From: Bacteroidota bacterium
GTDB lineage: Bacteria > Bacteroidota > Bacteroidia > Chitinophagales > Chitinophagaceae
Direction: 5' to 3'
Assembly (NCBI GenBank): GCA_003175695.1
Contig: PSRA01000257.1
Coordinates: forward strand, 1-53,280
DNA length: 53,280 bases
This document shows, one piece after another, positions 26,352 to 34,621 of the stretch (position 1 is its first letter; each line of letters starts with the position of its first letter). The notes under the pieces are model-generated. The model did not search any database. It was given only the letters and a program-made list of their open reading frames with translations, and was not told the origin of the DNA. The translations under genes and the position numbers were made by a program.

Positions 26352-27845
26352 ATGTTCAAGGATACATCGAAAGAAGAAATTGATCTCATAGCGAAACAGG
26401 CTTGGCAGGCGTTTCTTCAATACAGCAAAATGCCTTTGAAAAAAAGAGCAGAATTTATGCGAATGGCGGCATCGGAATTAGAAGCATTAGGGGACGATCT
26501 GATCGTCCTCGCTCAATCTGAGACCAACTTGCCTGAAGCCAGACTCAAGAACGAAAGAGCACGCACCATATTCCAATTGCAAAGTTATGCGGATGCTTGT
26601 GAAAAAGGTGATTGGATGGAAATAAGGATTGACACCTCCATTCCTGACAGGAATCCACCCAAACCTGATCTTCGAAAGATGCTCGTTCCGCTTGGACCTG
26701 TCGTGGTGTATGGGGCCAGCACTTTTCCTTTCGCCTATTCTACCGCCGGGGGAGATACGGCCTGTGCTTTTGCAGCGGGCTGTCCCGTCATTGTAAAAGC
26801 ACATCCGGCGCATGCAGGCACTTCAACAGCGGTCGCCAAAGCATTGACCAAGGCAGCAGAGAAGTTAAATATGCCAAAAGGAATTTTTTCCCATGTTTAT
26901 GGAGAAGGATTTGAAGTGGGTAAGGCGTTGGTTACGCATCCGCTTGTAAAAGCGGTGGGATTTACTGGTTCTTTTGGAGGGGGTAAAGCCTTATTTGATT
27001 GGGCGAATCAGCGAAAGGAGCCCATACCCGTATTCTCCGAAATGGGTAGTATCAATCCGGTTTTCTTGCTACCAGGAAAACTGAAGGAATCCGCGGCTGA
27101 CATAGCTAAAAGCTATGCGGGCTCTATCACGCTTGGTGTTGGACAATTTTGTACCAACCCGGGATTAATAATAGGTCTGGCAGGAGAGGACCTGGATTTT
27201 TTTATTTCAATACTGGGCACAGAAATCAGGAAGGCAGCACCGGGCACCATGCTACACCCGGGGATATCAAAAGCGTATATCGATAAACGTAAGGTTGCTT
27301 TGGAGCAGTCCGGTGTTGAAACTATAGCTGTGAGTGAATCAGAACCGAAGGAAAACCAGGGGACACCGACGATTAGTTCTGCCAGCGGTCAGGCCTTTTT
27401 GAATAATCCTGTTCTTCACCAGGAAGTCTTCGGCCCATATTCCCTGGTGATCCGTTGTAAAGATATCCAGGAAATGCAATCGGTGACTGAACATACAGAA
27501 GGACAACTTACCTGCACGCTCATGGCCACAGAGAACGATATTCTCGAAAACGAAAGCCTGGTAGATGCTGTGCGCAATATATGTGGAAGGCTCATCCTGA
27601 ACGGCGTACCAACAGGTGTCGAGGTGTGCCTCAGTATGCAGCACGGCGGCCCTTTTCCAGCAAGTACTGATAGCCGTTATACATCAGTCGGTGCTGATGG
27701 AATCAGGAGATTTGCACGTCCTCTTTGTTACCAGAATTGGAAAGATGAATTGTTGCCCGAGGAATTGAAAGATGGAAATCCTCTCGAGATGTGGCGGACT
27801 GTCAACAACGAACTAACAAAAAATAAAGTAACCAGTAGCCGGTAG
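26352..27845 (+). CDS. 2-oxoglutarate (alpha-ketoglutarate) semialdehyde dehydrogenase-type ALDH
   Basis: A 497-residue NAD(P)-dependent aldehyde dehydrogenase related to 2,5-dioxovalerate dehydrogenases. Features include FGASTFPFAYSTAGGDTACAF-like nucleotide-site residues (about 121-140), GFTGSFGGGKALFD, Glu230 in SEMGSINP and catalytic Cys267 in GQFCTNPG. It would oxidise 2-oxoglutarate semialdehyde to 2-oxoglutarate, the last step shared by the hydroxyproline and oxidative pentose routes. ATG at 26352 chosen; the frame upstream to a TTG at 26292 is unlikely. It lies between the DHDPS-family lyase (182 bp gap) and the hydroxyproline epimerase (57 bp gap). Confidence 0.9.
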   Translation: MFKDTSKEEIDLIAKQAWQAFLQYSKMPLKKRAEFMRMAASELEALGDDLIVLAQSETNLPEARLKNERARTIFQLQSYADACEKGDWMEIRIDTSIPDRNPPKPDLRKMLVPLGPVVVYGASTFPFAYSTAGGDTACAFAAGCPVIVKAHPAHAGTSTAVAKALTKAAEKLNMPKGIFSHVYGEGFEVGKALVTHPLVKAVGFTGSFGGGKALFDWANQRKEPIPVFSEMGSINPVFLLPGKLKESAADIAKSYAGSITLGVGQFCTNPGLIIGLAGEDLDFFISILGTEIRKAAPGTMLHPGISKAYIDKRKVALEQSGVETIAVSESEPKENQGTPTISSASGQAFLNNPVLHQEVFGPYSLVIRCKDIQEMQSVTEHTEGQLTCTLMATENDILENESLVDAVRNICGRLILNGVPTGVEVCLSMQHGGPFPASTDSRYTSVGADGIRRFARPLCYQNWKDELLPEELKDGNPLEMWRTVNNELTKNKVTSSR

Positions 27846-27902
27846 AAATAAATTTCTAACAGGATCTGTTCTCATAAAACCATTTTTGTACCAGCCCCAG
27901 TC

Positions 27903-28922
27903 ATGAAGAGTGTTTTTGCCTGTATTGATGCACATACCTGTGGCAACCCGGTCCGCCTGGTTGTGCAGGGTGCGCCGGCACTCATTGGCCGCGATATGTC
28001 TGAAAAGCGGCAACATTTCATCAAGGAATTTGATTGGATACGCAGAGGATTGATGTTTGAACCGCGTGGACATGATATGATGAGCGGAAGTATGCTTTAC
28101 CGCCCACACGATCCTTCCAATGATATCGCCGTATTATTCATTGAAACCAGTGGTTGCCTGCCCATGTGTGGACATGGTACCATTGGCACGATAACCATTG
28201 CGATTGAAGAAGGATTGATTAAACCACAAACTCCGGGAGCCGTGCGGATGGAAGCCCCCGCAGGGCTGATCAATGTGGAATATGAATCGAAAATTGATTC
28301 CCTCTCGGGCAAAGAGAAAGTGAAATCAGTCAAACTCACCAATGTTGCTTCCTACCTGGCGATGGAAAATATCGAGATCGATGTCCCGGTTCTCGGAAAA
28401 TTATGCGTGGATATTTCCTATGGGGGCAATTTTTATGCGATCATCGATCAGCAGGAAAACTTCCCGGGGCTCGAACATTTTACTGCGGATCAGTTGATAG
28501 GTTGGAGCCGGATCATTAGAACCAGACTCAATGAGAAATACAAGATCGTTCATCCCGAAAATCCTACGATACATGGCTGTTCCCATGTGCTGTGGGCGGG
28601 AAAACCTCTGGACAGGGGTTCAACTGCACGGAATGCAGTTTTTTATGGAGATAAGGCGATTGACAGGTCGCCCTGCGGCACCGGAACGTCAGCCAGGATG
28701 GCTCAATGGTATGCTAAAGGAAAATTAAAAGAAGGTGAGATATTTGTTCATGAAAGTATAATCGGCTCAAAATTTATCGGGAAATTGGAAAAGGTTGTGC
28801 GGGTAGGAGACCGGACTGCAATTGTTCCCAGTATTACCGGATGGGCCAGGATTTATGGAAGGAATATTATTACCATTGACCCTGACGATGACCCTTATGC
28901 GTACGGGTTCCAAGTGATGTAA
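27903..28922 (+). CDS. 4-hydroxyproline 2-epimerase
   Basis: A 339-residue proline-racemase-family enzyme that interconverts trans-4-hydroxy-L-proline and cis-4-hydroxy-D-proline, the entry step of bacterial hydroxyproline use. Both catalytic cysteines are present, Cys89 in PMCGHGTIG and Cys258 in SPCGTGTSAR. This separates it from trans-3-hydroxyproline dehydratases, which lack the first Cys. Context (lyase and semialdehyde dehydrogenase upstream) supports hydroxyproline over proline as substrate. It is cytoplasmic and is followed after 38 bp by a secreted glycosidase on the same strand. Confidence 0.93.
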   Translation: MKSVFACIDAHTCGNPVRLVVQGAPALIGRDMSEKRQHFIKEFDWIRRGLMFEPRGHDMMSGSMLYRPHDPSNDIAVLFIETSGCLPMCGHGTIGTITIAIEEGLIKPQTPGAVRMEAPAGLINVEYESKIDSLSGKEKVKSVKLTNVASYLAMENIEIDVPVLGKLCVDISYGGNFYAIIDQQENFPGLEHFTADQLIGWSRIIRTRLNEKYKIVHPENPTIHGCSHVLWAGKPLDRGSTARNAVFYGDKAIDRSPCGTGTSARMAQWYAKGKLKEGEIFVHESIIGSKFIGKLEKVVRVGDRTAIVPSITGWARIYGRNIITIDPDDDPYAYGFQVM

Positions 28923-28960
28923 GAGTCTGAAATTTATAATAAATTCCACGCGAGAGATCC

Positions 28961-30943
28961 ATGCCTGAAAAATTTGCTATGTATACCAAAAATCAAATAA
29001 TCCTCGGCCTTTGCCTCGCAGCTTCGCCATCAATTTTTGCTCAGCAACCTTTTTCAGAATTAACACCCGTCGGATTTGATCAGGTACAGATCAATGATGC
29101 ATTTTGGAAACCTAAAATGGATAAGGTTTCTACAGTAACATTAAATGCCTGCATTAACTACACTGAATTTAAAACTGCCCGGATCAGGAATTTCGAAAAC
29201 GCCGCAAAAAAAACCGGTCATCATGAAGGAATATATTATGACGATTCCGATGTTTATAAAGCTTTGGAAGCAATAGCTTACTCTCTTCAAAACCGTCGTG
29301 ATACAGTATTAGAGAAAAAAGCAGACGAATGGATAGAAAAAATTGAGGCGGCTCAGATGCCGGATGGTTACCTGGACACCTATTTTCAGCTTCGTGATAT
29401 TAGCAAGCGTTGGACAGACATTGAAAAACATGAAGACTATAATGCCGGCCATTTGATTGAAGCTGCCGTCGCATATTACCATGCAACCGGCAAAGATCGA
29501 TTGCTACAGGTAGCAACACGTCTTGCCAATCATATAGATTCGACTTTTCGTTTGGCAGGAAAACATTGGGTGAGCGGGCATGAAGAAATTGAATTGGCTC
29601 TGATAAAACTCTATCATCTAACGGGCAGTGACCGTTATTATAAACTAGCCAATTGGTACCTTGAACAACGTGGTCACGGATATGGGTACAGCCCGATGTG
29701 GACAAGCAAAGAATCACATGAATATTACCAGGATGATGTGCCTGTCAAAGAAGCAAGCAATATAAAAGGTCATGCAGTTCGGGCTATGTATTTATACACG
29801 GGAACAGCCGATGTGGCCGCTATCAGTCGTGATACGGGCTATCTTAACGCCATGGAAAGAGTTTGGCAGGACGTTGTATATCGGAATATGTACCTCACAG
29901 GTGGCATAGGGTCCTCAGGAAACAACGAGGGCTTCACTCGAGACTACGATCTGCCTAACGTAGATGCCTACTGTGAAACTTGTGCTTCAGTTGGCATGGT
30001 ATTCTGGAACCAAAGAATGAATTTATTGACTGGTGAAAGTAAATACATTGATGTGTTGGAAAGGACACTCTATAACGGTGCATTGTCTGGTCTGGCACTA
30101 AATGGCGATCATTTCTTTTACGGCAATCCACTTGCATCACCTGGGAAATATGAAAGAAGTGAGTGGTTTGGCACAGCTTGTTGTCCTGCAAATATTGCCC
30201 GACTCATTGCTTCTTTGGGCAACTACATATACAACAAGTCAAATGATGGAATTTGGGTCAATCTATTTATTGGCAGCAAAACAACTATACCGATCCATCA
30301 ATCGAAAATGACTGTTGAACAAGAGACCAACTATCCCTGGGATGGTGAGGTAAAAATAAAATTGTCACCAGACAAGAAAACGAAAATGGGTCTCCATGTT
30401 CGGATTCCGGGGTGGGTAGAAGGCCAGCCTGTGCCTGGTGATTTATATCGTTTCGAACATAGCGAGGCGAGCCCTTTTTATGTTCTAGTTAATGGCGCAA
30501 AAGTTGATTTCAAAGTAGATAAGGGATACATGGTGATTGAACGAGAATGGCAAAAAGGTGATATTCTCACAATTAACTTTCCTGTGGAAGTAAAAAAAAT
30601 TTTGGCTAAGGATTCTGTTAAGGAAGATCTTGACAGAATTGCTGTTCAGCGTGGTCCATTAGTATATTGCTTTGAGCAAACAGATAACAAGGGTAAGGTT
30701 TGGAACATGATGTTACCTCCAAACACCGAATTCAGCACGAAATTTGAAAAGGACCTGTTGGGTGGCGTTACTGTTATTCATTGCAGTTTACCCGCGATAG
30801 AAATCAATGCTGACGGGACTACTCTTAGCACGCAAACCAAGACAGTTACAGCAATTCCATATTTTGCCTGGGCTAATCGTGAACCTGCTGCCATGCAGGT
30901 ATGGTTGCCCGTGAGGATAAAAGATGTGAAACTGAATTACTAA
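28961..30943 (+). CDS. Secreted GH127 beta-L-arabinofuranosidase (HypBA1-like)
   Basis: A 660-residue glycoside hydrolase (DUF1680/GH127) with a signal peptide ending near SIFAQ (about residue 28). The active-site layout of Bifidobacterium HypBA1 is preserved with the same spacing: acid/base Glu323, zinc-site Glu339 and Cys341 in YCETC, and Cys407-Cys408 in ACCPAN, where Cys407 is the expected nucleophile. HypBA1 releases L-arabinose from beta-arabinofuranosides attached to hydroxyproline in extensin. The location just after a hydroxyproline epimerase fits that substrate. Alternative starts (ATG at 28961 or 28979) both give a signal peptide. Exact linkage specificity is unproven. Confidence 0.93.
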   Translation: MPEKFAMYTKNQIILGLCLAASPSIFAQQPFSELTPVGFDQVQINDAFWKPKMDKVSTVTLNACINYTEFKTARIRNFENAAKKTGHHEGIYYDDSDVYKALEAIAYSLQNRRDTVLEKKADEWIEKIEAAQMPDGYLDTYFQLRDISKRWTDIEKHEDYNAGHLIEAAVAYYHATGKDRLLQVATRLANHIDSTFRLAGKHWVSGHEEIELALIKLYHLTGSDRYYKLANWYLEQRGHGYGYSPMWTSKESHEYYQDDVPVKEASNIKGHAVRAMYLYTGTADVAAISRDTGYLNAMERVWQDVVYRNMYLTGGIGSSGNNEGFTRDYDLPNVDAYCETCASVGMVFWNQRMNLLTGESKYIDVLERTLYNGALSGLALNGDHFFYGNPLASPGKYERSEWFGTACCPANIARLIASLGNYIYNKSNDGIWVNLFIGSKTTIPIHQSKMTVEQETNYPWDGEVKIKLSPDKKTKMGLHVRIPGWVEGQPVPGDLYRFEHSEASPFYVLVNGAKVDFKVDKGYMVIEREWQKGDILTINFPVEVKKILAKDSVKEDLDRIAVQRGPLVYCFEQTDNKGKVWNMMLPPNTEFSTKFEKDLLGGVTVIHCSLPAIEINADGTTLSTQTKTVTAIPYFAWANREPAAMQVWLPVRIKDVKLNY

Positions 30944-30992
30944 GAGGCCTCACTTATGAATCCGGAATTTAACGCAGGAAGTATTTATTAAT

Positions 30993-31000
30993 TAATTTTG
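30993..31000 (+). promoter_or_regulatory. Promoter-like box before the SMP-30-like gene
   Basis: TAATTTTG matches TAnnTTTG, with a TTTA about 21 bp upstream. It lies 50 bp before the chosen ATG. If real, the SMP-30-like gene can be expressed apart from the cluster. Confidence 0.35.
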
Positions 31001-31050
31001 TTTTGACCGAACAAGAAAATCTATTCTTTGTTAACAGATCAAATTGTCTT

Positions 31051-31893
31051 ATGAAAAGGATTTTTTTGAATTTATTCGTATTGATAACCGGGGGACTGAT
31101 TGTGGGCTTACCATCAATAGCCCAACAACATCAATTGGTGAAGAAATGGCAGACTGATTCTGTTCTGAAGGTTCCGGAATCTGTTTATTACGATGCTGCC
31201 AATAAAGTACTCTACACTTCCAATATAGACGGCGCACCCGATGGCAAAGACGGAAAAGGATCTATCGGAAAAATTGGATTGGATGGGAAAATTATCCAGG
31301 TGGATTGGGTCACTGGTTTGAATGCTCCGAAAGGTCTGGGAAAATTCAATAATTTGCTTTACGCGGCCGACCTTGATGAAGTAGCAGTCATTGACCTCAA
31401 TGCTGGAAAGATCGTCCAGCGGATTCCTGTAGAGGGCGCCGCCTTTCTCAATGATATTACGGTGGATAGTAAAGGTGTGGTGTATGTTTCGGATACCAAA
31501 ACAGGAAAGGTTCACAGGATAGAAAATGGCAATGTAAGTACTTATGCCACCGGTATCGAAGGCGCAAATGGTGTATTGGCGGATGGAACCGATCTTTATG
31601 TTTTAGGAAATGGAAATCTCTGGAAAATTTCGAAGGATAAGCAGCGGACCAAAGTCGCTTCAGGCATGGACGCGAGCACAGATGGGATAGAAAAAGTCAA
31701 AGACAACGAATTTGTCGTTTCCAGCTGGAATGGTGTCATATATTATGTGAAATCGGATGGAAGTAAACAGCAGTTGTTAGATACAAGGCCACAAAAAATA
31801 AATTCGGCTGATATAGGATATGACGCAGTAAATCGAATTGTTTACGTGCCAACCTTTTTCAGGAATTCAGTGGCTGCTTATGAATTAAAATAG
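31051..31893 (+). CDS. Secreted SMP-30/gluconolactonase-fold protein
   Basis: A 280-residue six-bladed beta-propeller with a signal peptide (1-25, ending SIAQQ). The metal-ligand positions of SMP-30 lactonases can be seen: Glu43 (VPESV), Asn134 (FLND), Asn173 (GANGVL) and Asp211 (STDG). Family members hydrolyse aldonolactones, including arabinonolactone, but many exported Bacteroidota homologues are uncharacterised. Its position after the arabinofuranosidase makes a sugar-lactone substrate attractive but not shown. ATG at 31051 was preferred over the in-frame TTG at 31003, which would spoil the signal peptide. Confidence 0.8.
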   Translation: MKRIFLNLFVLITGGLIVGLPSIAQQHQLVKKWQTDSVLKVPESVYYDAANKVLYTSNIDGAPDGKDGKGSIGKIGLDGKIIQVDWVTGLNAPKGLGKFNNLLYAADLDEVAVIDLNAGKIVQRIPVEGAAFLNDITVDSKGVVYVSDTKTGKVHRIENGNVSTYATGIEGANGVLADGTDLYVLGNGNLWKISKDKQRTKVASGMDASTDGIEKVKDNEFVVSSWNGVIYYVKSDGSKQQLLDTRPQKINSADIGYDAVNRIVYVPTFFRNSVAAYELK

Positions 31894-31959
31894 GATCAGA
31901 TTGTTAAATTTTATTAATGGTTCTTGTGTCTCTTGAAGAGTGATTATTTTACCAGGCTT

Positions 31960-33564
31960 ATGAATTGTATTGCGAATTTTTTACCTTACCAACATACAGG
32001 ATATTTTTCCAGATTAATTGTAGATTATCTTGAGGACGCAGCTTCCCTGCGTCCTTTTTATTCGCACCGTCCTACGCTAGAGGGGATTTTATCGGCTATC
32101 CATGATCGCCGGCAGTACCCGACCAACAGAAAGGTTTTGGTTAAAGAACTAAAAAATCAATATAGAGGATTTGAACTAAATGAAATTACGAGCAGGAATC
32201 TTGACCAGCTGCTCGATGACAATTGTTTTACGGTGACTACGGCACATCAGCCAGCGATATTCACTGGGCCTTTATATTTTATTTATAAGATTCTTCATAC
32301 GATTAAACTTGCGGATTTTCTTGCTAAAGAAATTCCGGACAACAAATTTGTTCCTGTATTTTTTATGGGGAGTGAAGATGCTGACCTGCAGGAATTGGGC
32401 CAAATTTACCTGGATCATGAAAAGATCACCTGGGATGCCCGACAATCAGGCGCAGTCGGAAGAATGAAGCCAAAGGAGTTGGATCCGATTTTTAGTCGGA
32501 TAGAGGGTGAATATTCTGTGCAGCCTTTTGGCCGTGAACTGCTTGATCTGTTGAAACGATGTTACCTGGAAAGTGACAGCATTCAGACTGCCACTTTTAA
32601 ATTAGTTCATTCTTTATTTGAAAATTACGGGTTGATCATCCTGATTCCTGACAATGCCAATTTCAAAAAATTGATGTTGCCAGTATTTGAAGATGACTTA
32701 TTTAACCACAAACCTTCACTGCTTGTAGGCAAAACCATTCATGATCTTTCAGCAGAATATGAAATTCAGGCAAATCCTCGCGATATTAATTTGTTTTATC
32801 TTAAAGGTGATATTCGCGAACGGATTGCTATTGAAGAAGGAACTTATCATGTAGTCGGTACTGATATTCATTTTTCAGAGGAAGAAATGAGAAAAGAGTT
32901 GAAAGAGTATCCCGAACGTTTTAGTCCAAATGTTATTCTGCGGGGATTATTCCAGGAAACCATCCTGCCCAATATTGCTTTCCTGGGTGGTGGTAGCGAG
33001 ATTGGATATTGGTTGGAATTCAAAAATATGTTTGGACATTACCAGGTCCCGTATCCGGTGCAGATTATGCGCAATTCATTTCTGATCATTGAAAAGCGAT
33101 GGCGTGATAAGTTGGAAAAGGCAAGGATTGCGATGGATGATATTTTTAAATCAGAAGAAGATCTTGTTGGTGAACTGGTAAAAAAAGAGTCAAGGCATCA
33201 ATTAAATCTTGAAAAAGAGATTGAAGATGCCAATGCTTACTATGAAAATTTGAAGAGAATATCGCTTCCCATAGATCCTACCTTAACACAATATGTAGAT
33301 GCGCTGAAAACTAAGGCGGTCAAGCCCATCGTGGATCTTGAAAAAAAGTTACTGAAGGCTGAAAAAAGAAAATTCGAAGATCAGCGCATGCATATTCATA
33401 GTATTAAGTCGGCGCTTTTTCCCATGGACAATCTCCAGGAAAGAATTGAAAATTTCATGCCTTACTATGCCGAATGGGGCAGGGAGTTCATTAACATGAT
33501 ATACCAGCATTCACTTGCACTCGAACAGCAATTCGTAGTGTTGGAGGAAGTTAATGCTAGCTAA
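31960..33564 (+). CDS. bshC: Bacillithiol biosynthesis cysteine-adding enzyme BshC
   Basis: Adds cysteine to glucosaminyl-malate in the last step of bacillithiol synthesis. The 534-residue protein begins MNCIANFLPYQHTGYFS and has the Rossmann-type core with TTAHQPAIFTGPLYFIYK and FFMGSEDADLQE, the usual BshC landmarks, followed by a long coiled-coil segment (about 390-500). The ATG at 31960 is preferred to a TTG at 31924. bshA and bshB are not in the window. A BstA-like bacillithiol transferase is encoded at 43627-44154, consistent with this thiol being used. Confidence 0.95.
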   Translation: MNCIANFLPYQHTGYFSRLIVDYLEDAASLRPFYSHRPTLEGILSAIHDRRQYPTNRKVLVKELKNQYRGFELNEITSRNLDQLLDDNCFTVTTAHQPAIFTGPLYFIYKILHTIKLADFLAKEIPDNKFVPVFFMGSEDADLQELGQIYLDHEKITWDARQSGAVGRMKPKELDPIFSRIEGEYSVQPFGRELLDLLKRCYLESDSIQTATFKLVHSLFENYGLIILIPDNANFKKLMLPVFEDDLFNHKPSLLVGKTIHDLSAEYEIQANPRDINLFYLKGDIRERIAIEEGTYHVVGTDIHFSEEEMRKELKEYPERFSPNVILRGLFQETILPNIAFLGGGSEIGYWLEFKNMFGHYQVPYPVQIMRNSFLIIEKRWRDKLEKARIAMDDIFKSEEDLVGELVKKESRHQLNLEKEIEDANAYYENLKRISLPIDPTLTQYVDALKTKAVKPIVDLEKKLLKAEKRKFEDQRMHIHSIKSALFPMDNLQERIENFMPYYAEWGREFINMIYQHSLALEQQFVVLEEVNAS

Positions 33565-33573
33565 ATCCTTTTT

Positions 33574-33645
33574 CTTTAAAGCAAAGGCGCAAAGGTAGCA
33601 GCGTTCTACCTGTGCGCCCTTACGCTCTCTCTTTGCGCCTTGGCA
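33574..33645. repeat. GCAAAGG-type interspersed element, copy C
   Basis: Lies between the convergent bshC and esterase genes. An outer perfect 11-bp inverted repeat (AAGGCGCAAAG at 33584-33594 with 33631-33641) encloses an inner hairpin, 33586-33598 with 33606-33618 (12 of 13 pairs, 7-nt loop). The two structures are mutually exclusive. It could terminate both genes. Confidence 0.7.
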
Positions 33646-33655
33646 TCGATCAATC

Positions 33656-34549
33656 CTACTGTTGCCGGAATGACCATCCAATGAATTGCAGGGCATCAGT
33701 AATGCCTGTTCTCCAATAAGTCCAGTTATGTGCTCCGTCGCGCATTCTGAATTCATGAGGAATGCCTTTTTCTGTCAATGCAATATGCAATTCACAATTC
33801 CCTATTGTAAGATAATCATCGTCTCCGCAATCGATCCAATAGCGAACTTTTTTTAACTCATCAGCAGATTTTGTATCTACAATCTTCAATACGGAATTCT
33901 TGTACCATGCTGCAGAGAGTCGGTCCTTACCCTTCAATCCTATGCCATACATACGAGCATATGTCGTATTATATTCTTCGTCCTGCATACTTACCATATG
34001 TTCGTCATCATGCATGGCTGAACTCATTGCTCCTACTGCAGCAAATAAGTCGGGATATTTAAGGCCATAGATCAAGGAACCATATCCACCCATGGAGAGA
34101 CCGGCGACGCCGCGATACTTTTTCTCGGCTTTGATGCGAAAAGCCTTTTCGACTGTTGGCATAAATTCCTTTACAAAAAAGTCCTCATAGTTTTCTTTAC
34201 CATCAAATGAATTGACATAAAAGCTCGAGTCACCATTCGGCATGATGATAATCATGGGAGGGATAGTGCCATCAGCGATAGCCTTGTCGGCAAACCGATT
34301 GATTTCGCCGAATTGCAGCCATCCTGTATTGTCATCCGTGAACCCGTGAAGTAAATACACGACAGGATATGTTCTATCTGAATGATCATAACCGGCTGGC
34401 AAGTAAACAGAATAGTTAACATCTTTTTTGAGAATGGAGCTCTTAAGAGTATTCTTTTCAATGACTATGCCGTTTGTTTGTGCTAAACCGGTCAGGGTTG
34501 AAAATAGTGAAAGAAGGAACCAGGTCGTTTTCTTTAGGTACGTGATCAT
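33656..34549 (-). CDS. Secreted alpha/beta-hydrolase esterase (esterase D / feruloyl-esterase-like)
   Basis: A 297-residue exported hydrolase. The signal peptide covers 1-23 (ending TGLAQ). The alpha/beta-hydrolase core has the oxyanion HG in LLHGFTDDNTGW, nucleophile Ser in GLSMGGYGS, and a late His in GAHNWTYW. This is the putative-esterase family that includes S-formylglutathione hydrolases and xylanase-attached feruloyl/acetyl esterases. Being secreted and near a plant-glycan enzyme favours a cell-wall ester, but no substrate can be assigned. Confidence 0.88.
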   Translation of the reverse strand: MITYLKKTTWFLLSLFSTLTGLAQTNGIVIEKNTLKSSILKKDVNYSVYLPAGYDHSDRTYPVVYLLHGFTDDNTGWLQFGEINRFADKAIADGTIPPMIIIMPNGDSSFYVNSFDGKENYEDFFVKEFMPTVEKAFRIKAEKKYRGVAGLSMGGYGSLIYGLKYPDLFAAVGAMSSAMHDDEHMVSMQDEEYNTTYARMYGIGLKGKDRLSAAWYKNSVLKIVDTKSADELKKVRYWIDCGDDDYLTIGNCELHIALTEKGIPHEFRMRDGAHNWTYWRTGITDALQFIGWSFRQQ

Positions 34550-34621
34550 AATTGGTTTAAAAAATTAAGGATTGAAAGTAAATAAAAACTAAATCATGGA
34601 GCCATTTGGCCTAAAATTTTG

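Noticed and set aside
27843-27858. TAGAAAT/ATTTCTA hairpin over the stop of the semialdehyde dehydrogenase gene
   Set aside because: Seven A/T-rich pairs with a 2-nt loop and no T-tail; too weak to call a terminator.
33574-33645. Treating the intergenic repeat as an rRNA, tRNA or riboswitch element
   Set aside because: It is short, occurs at gene ends, and its strings recur elsewhere as a repeat family.
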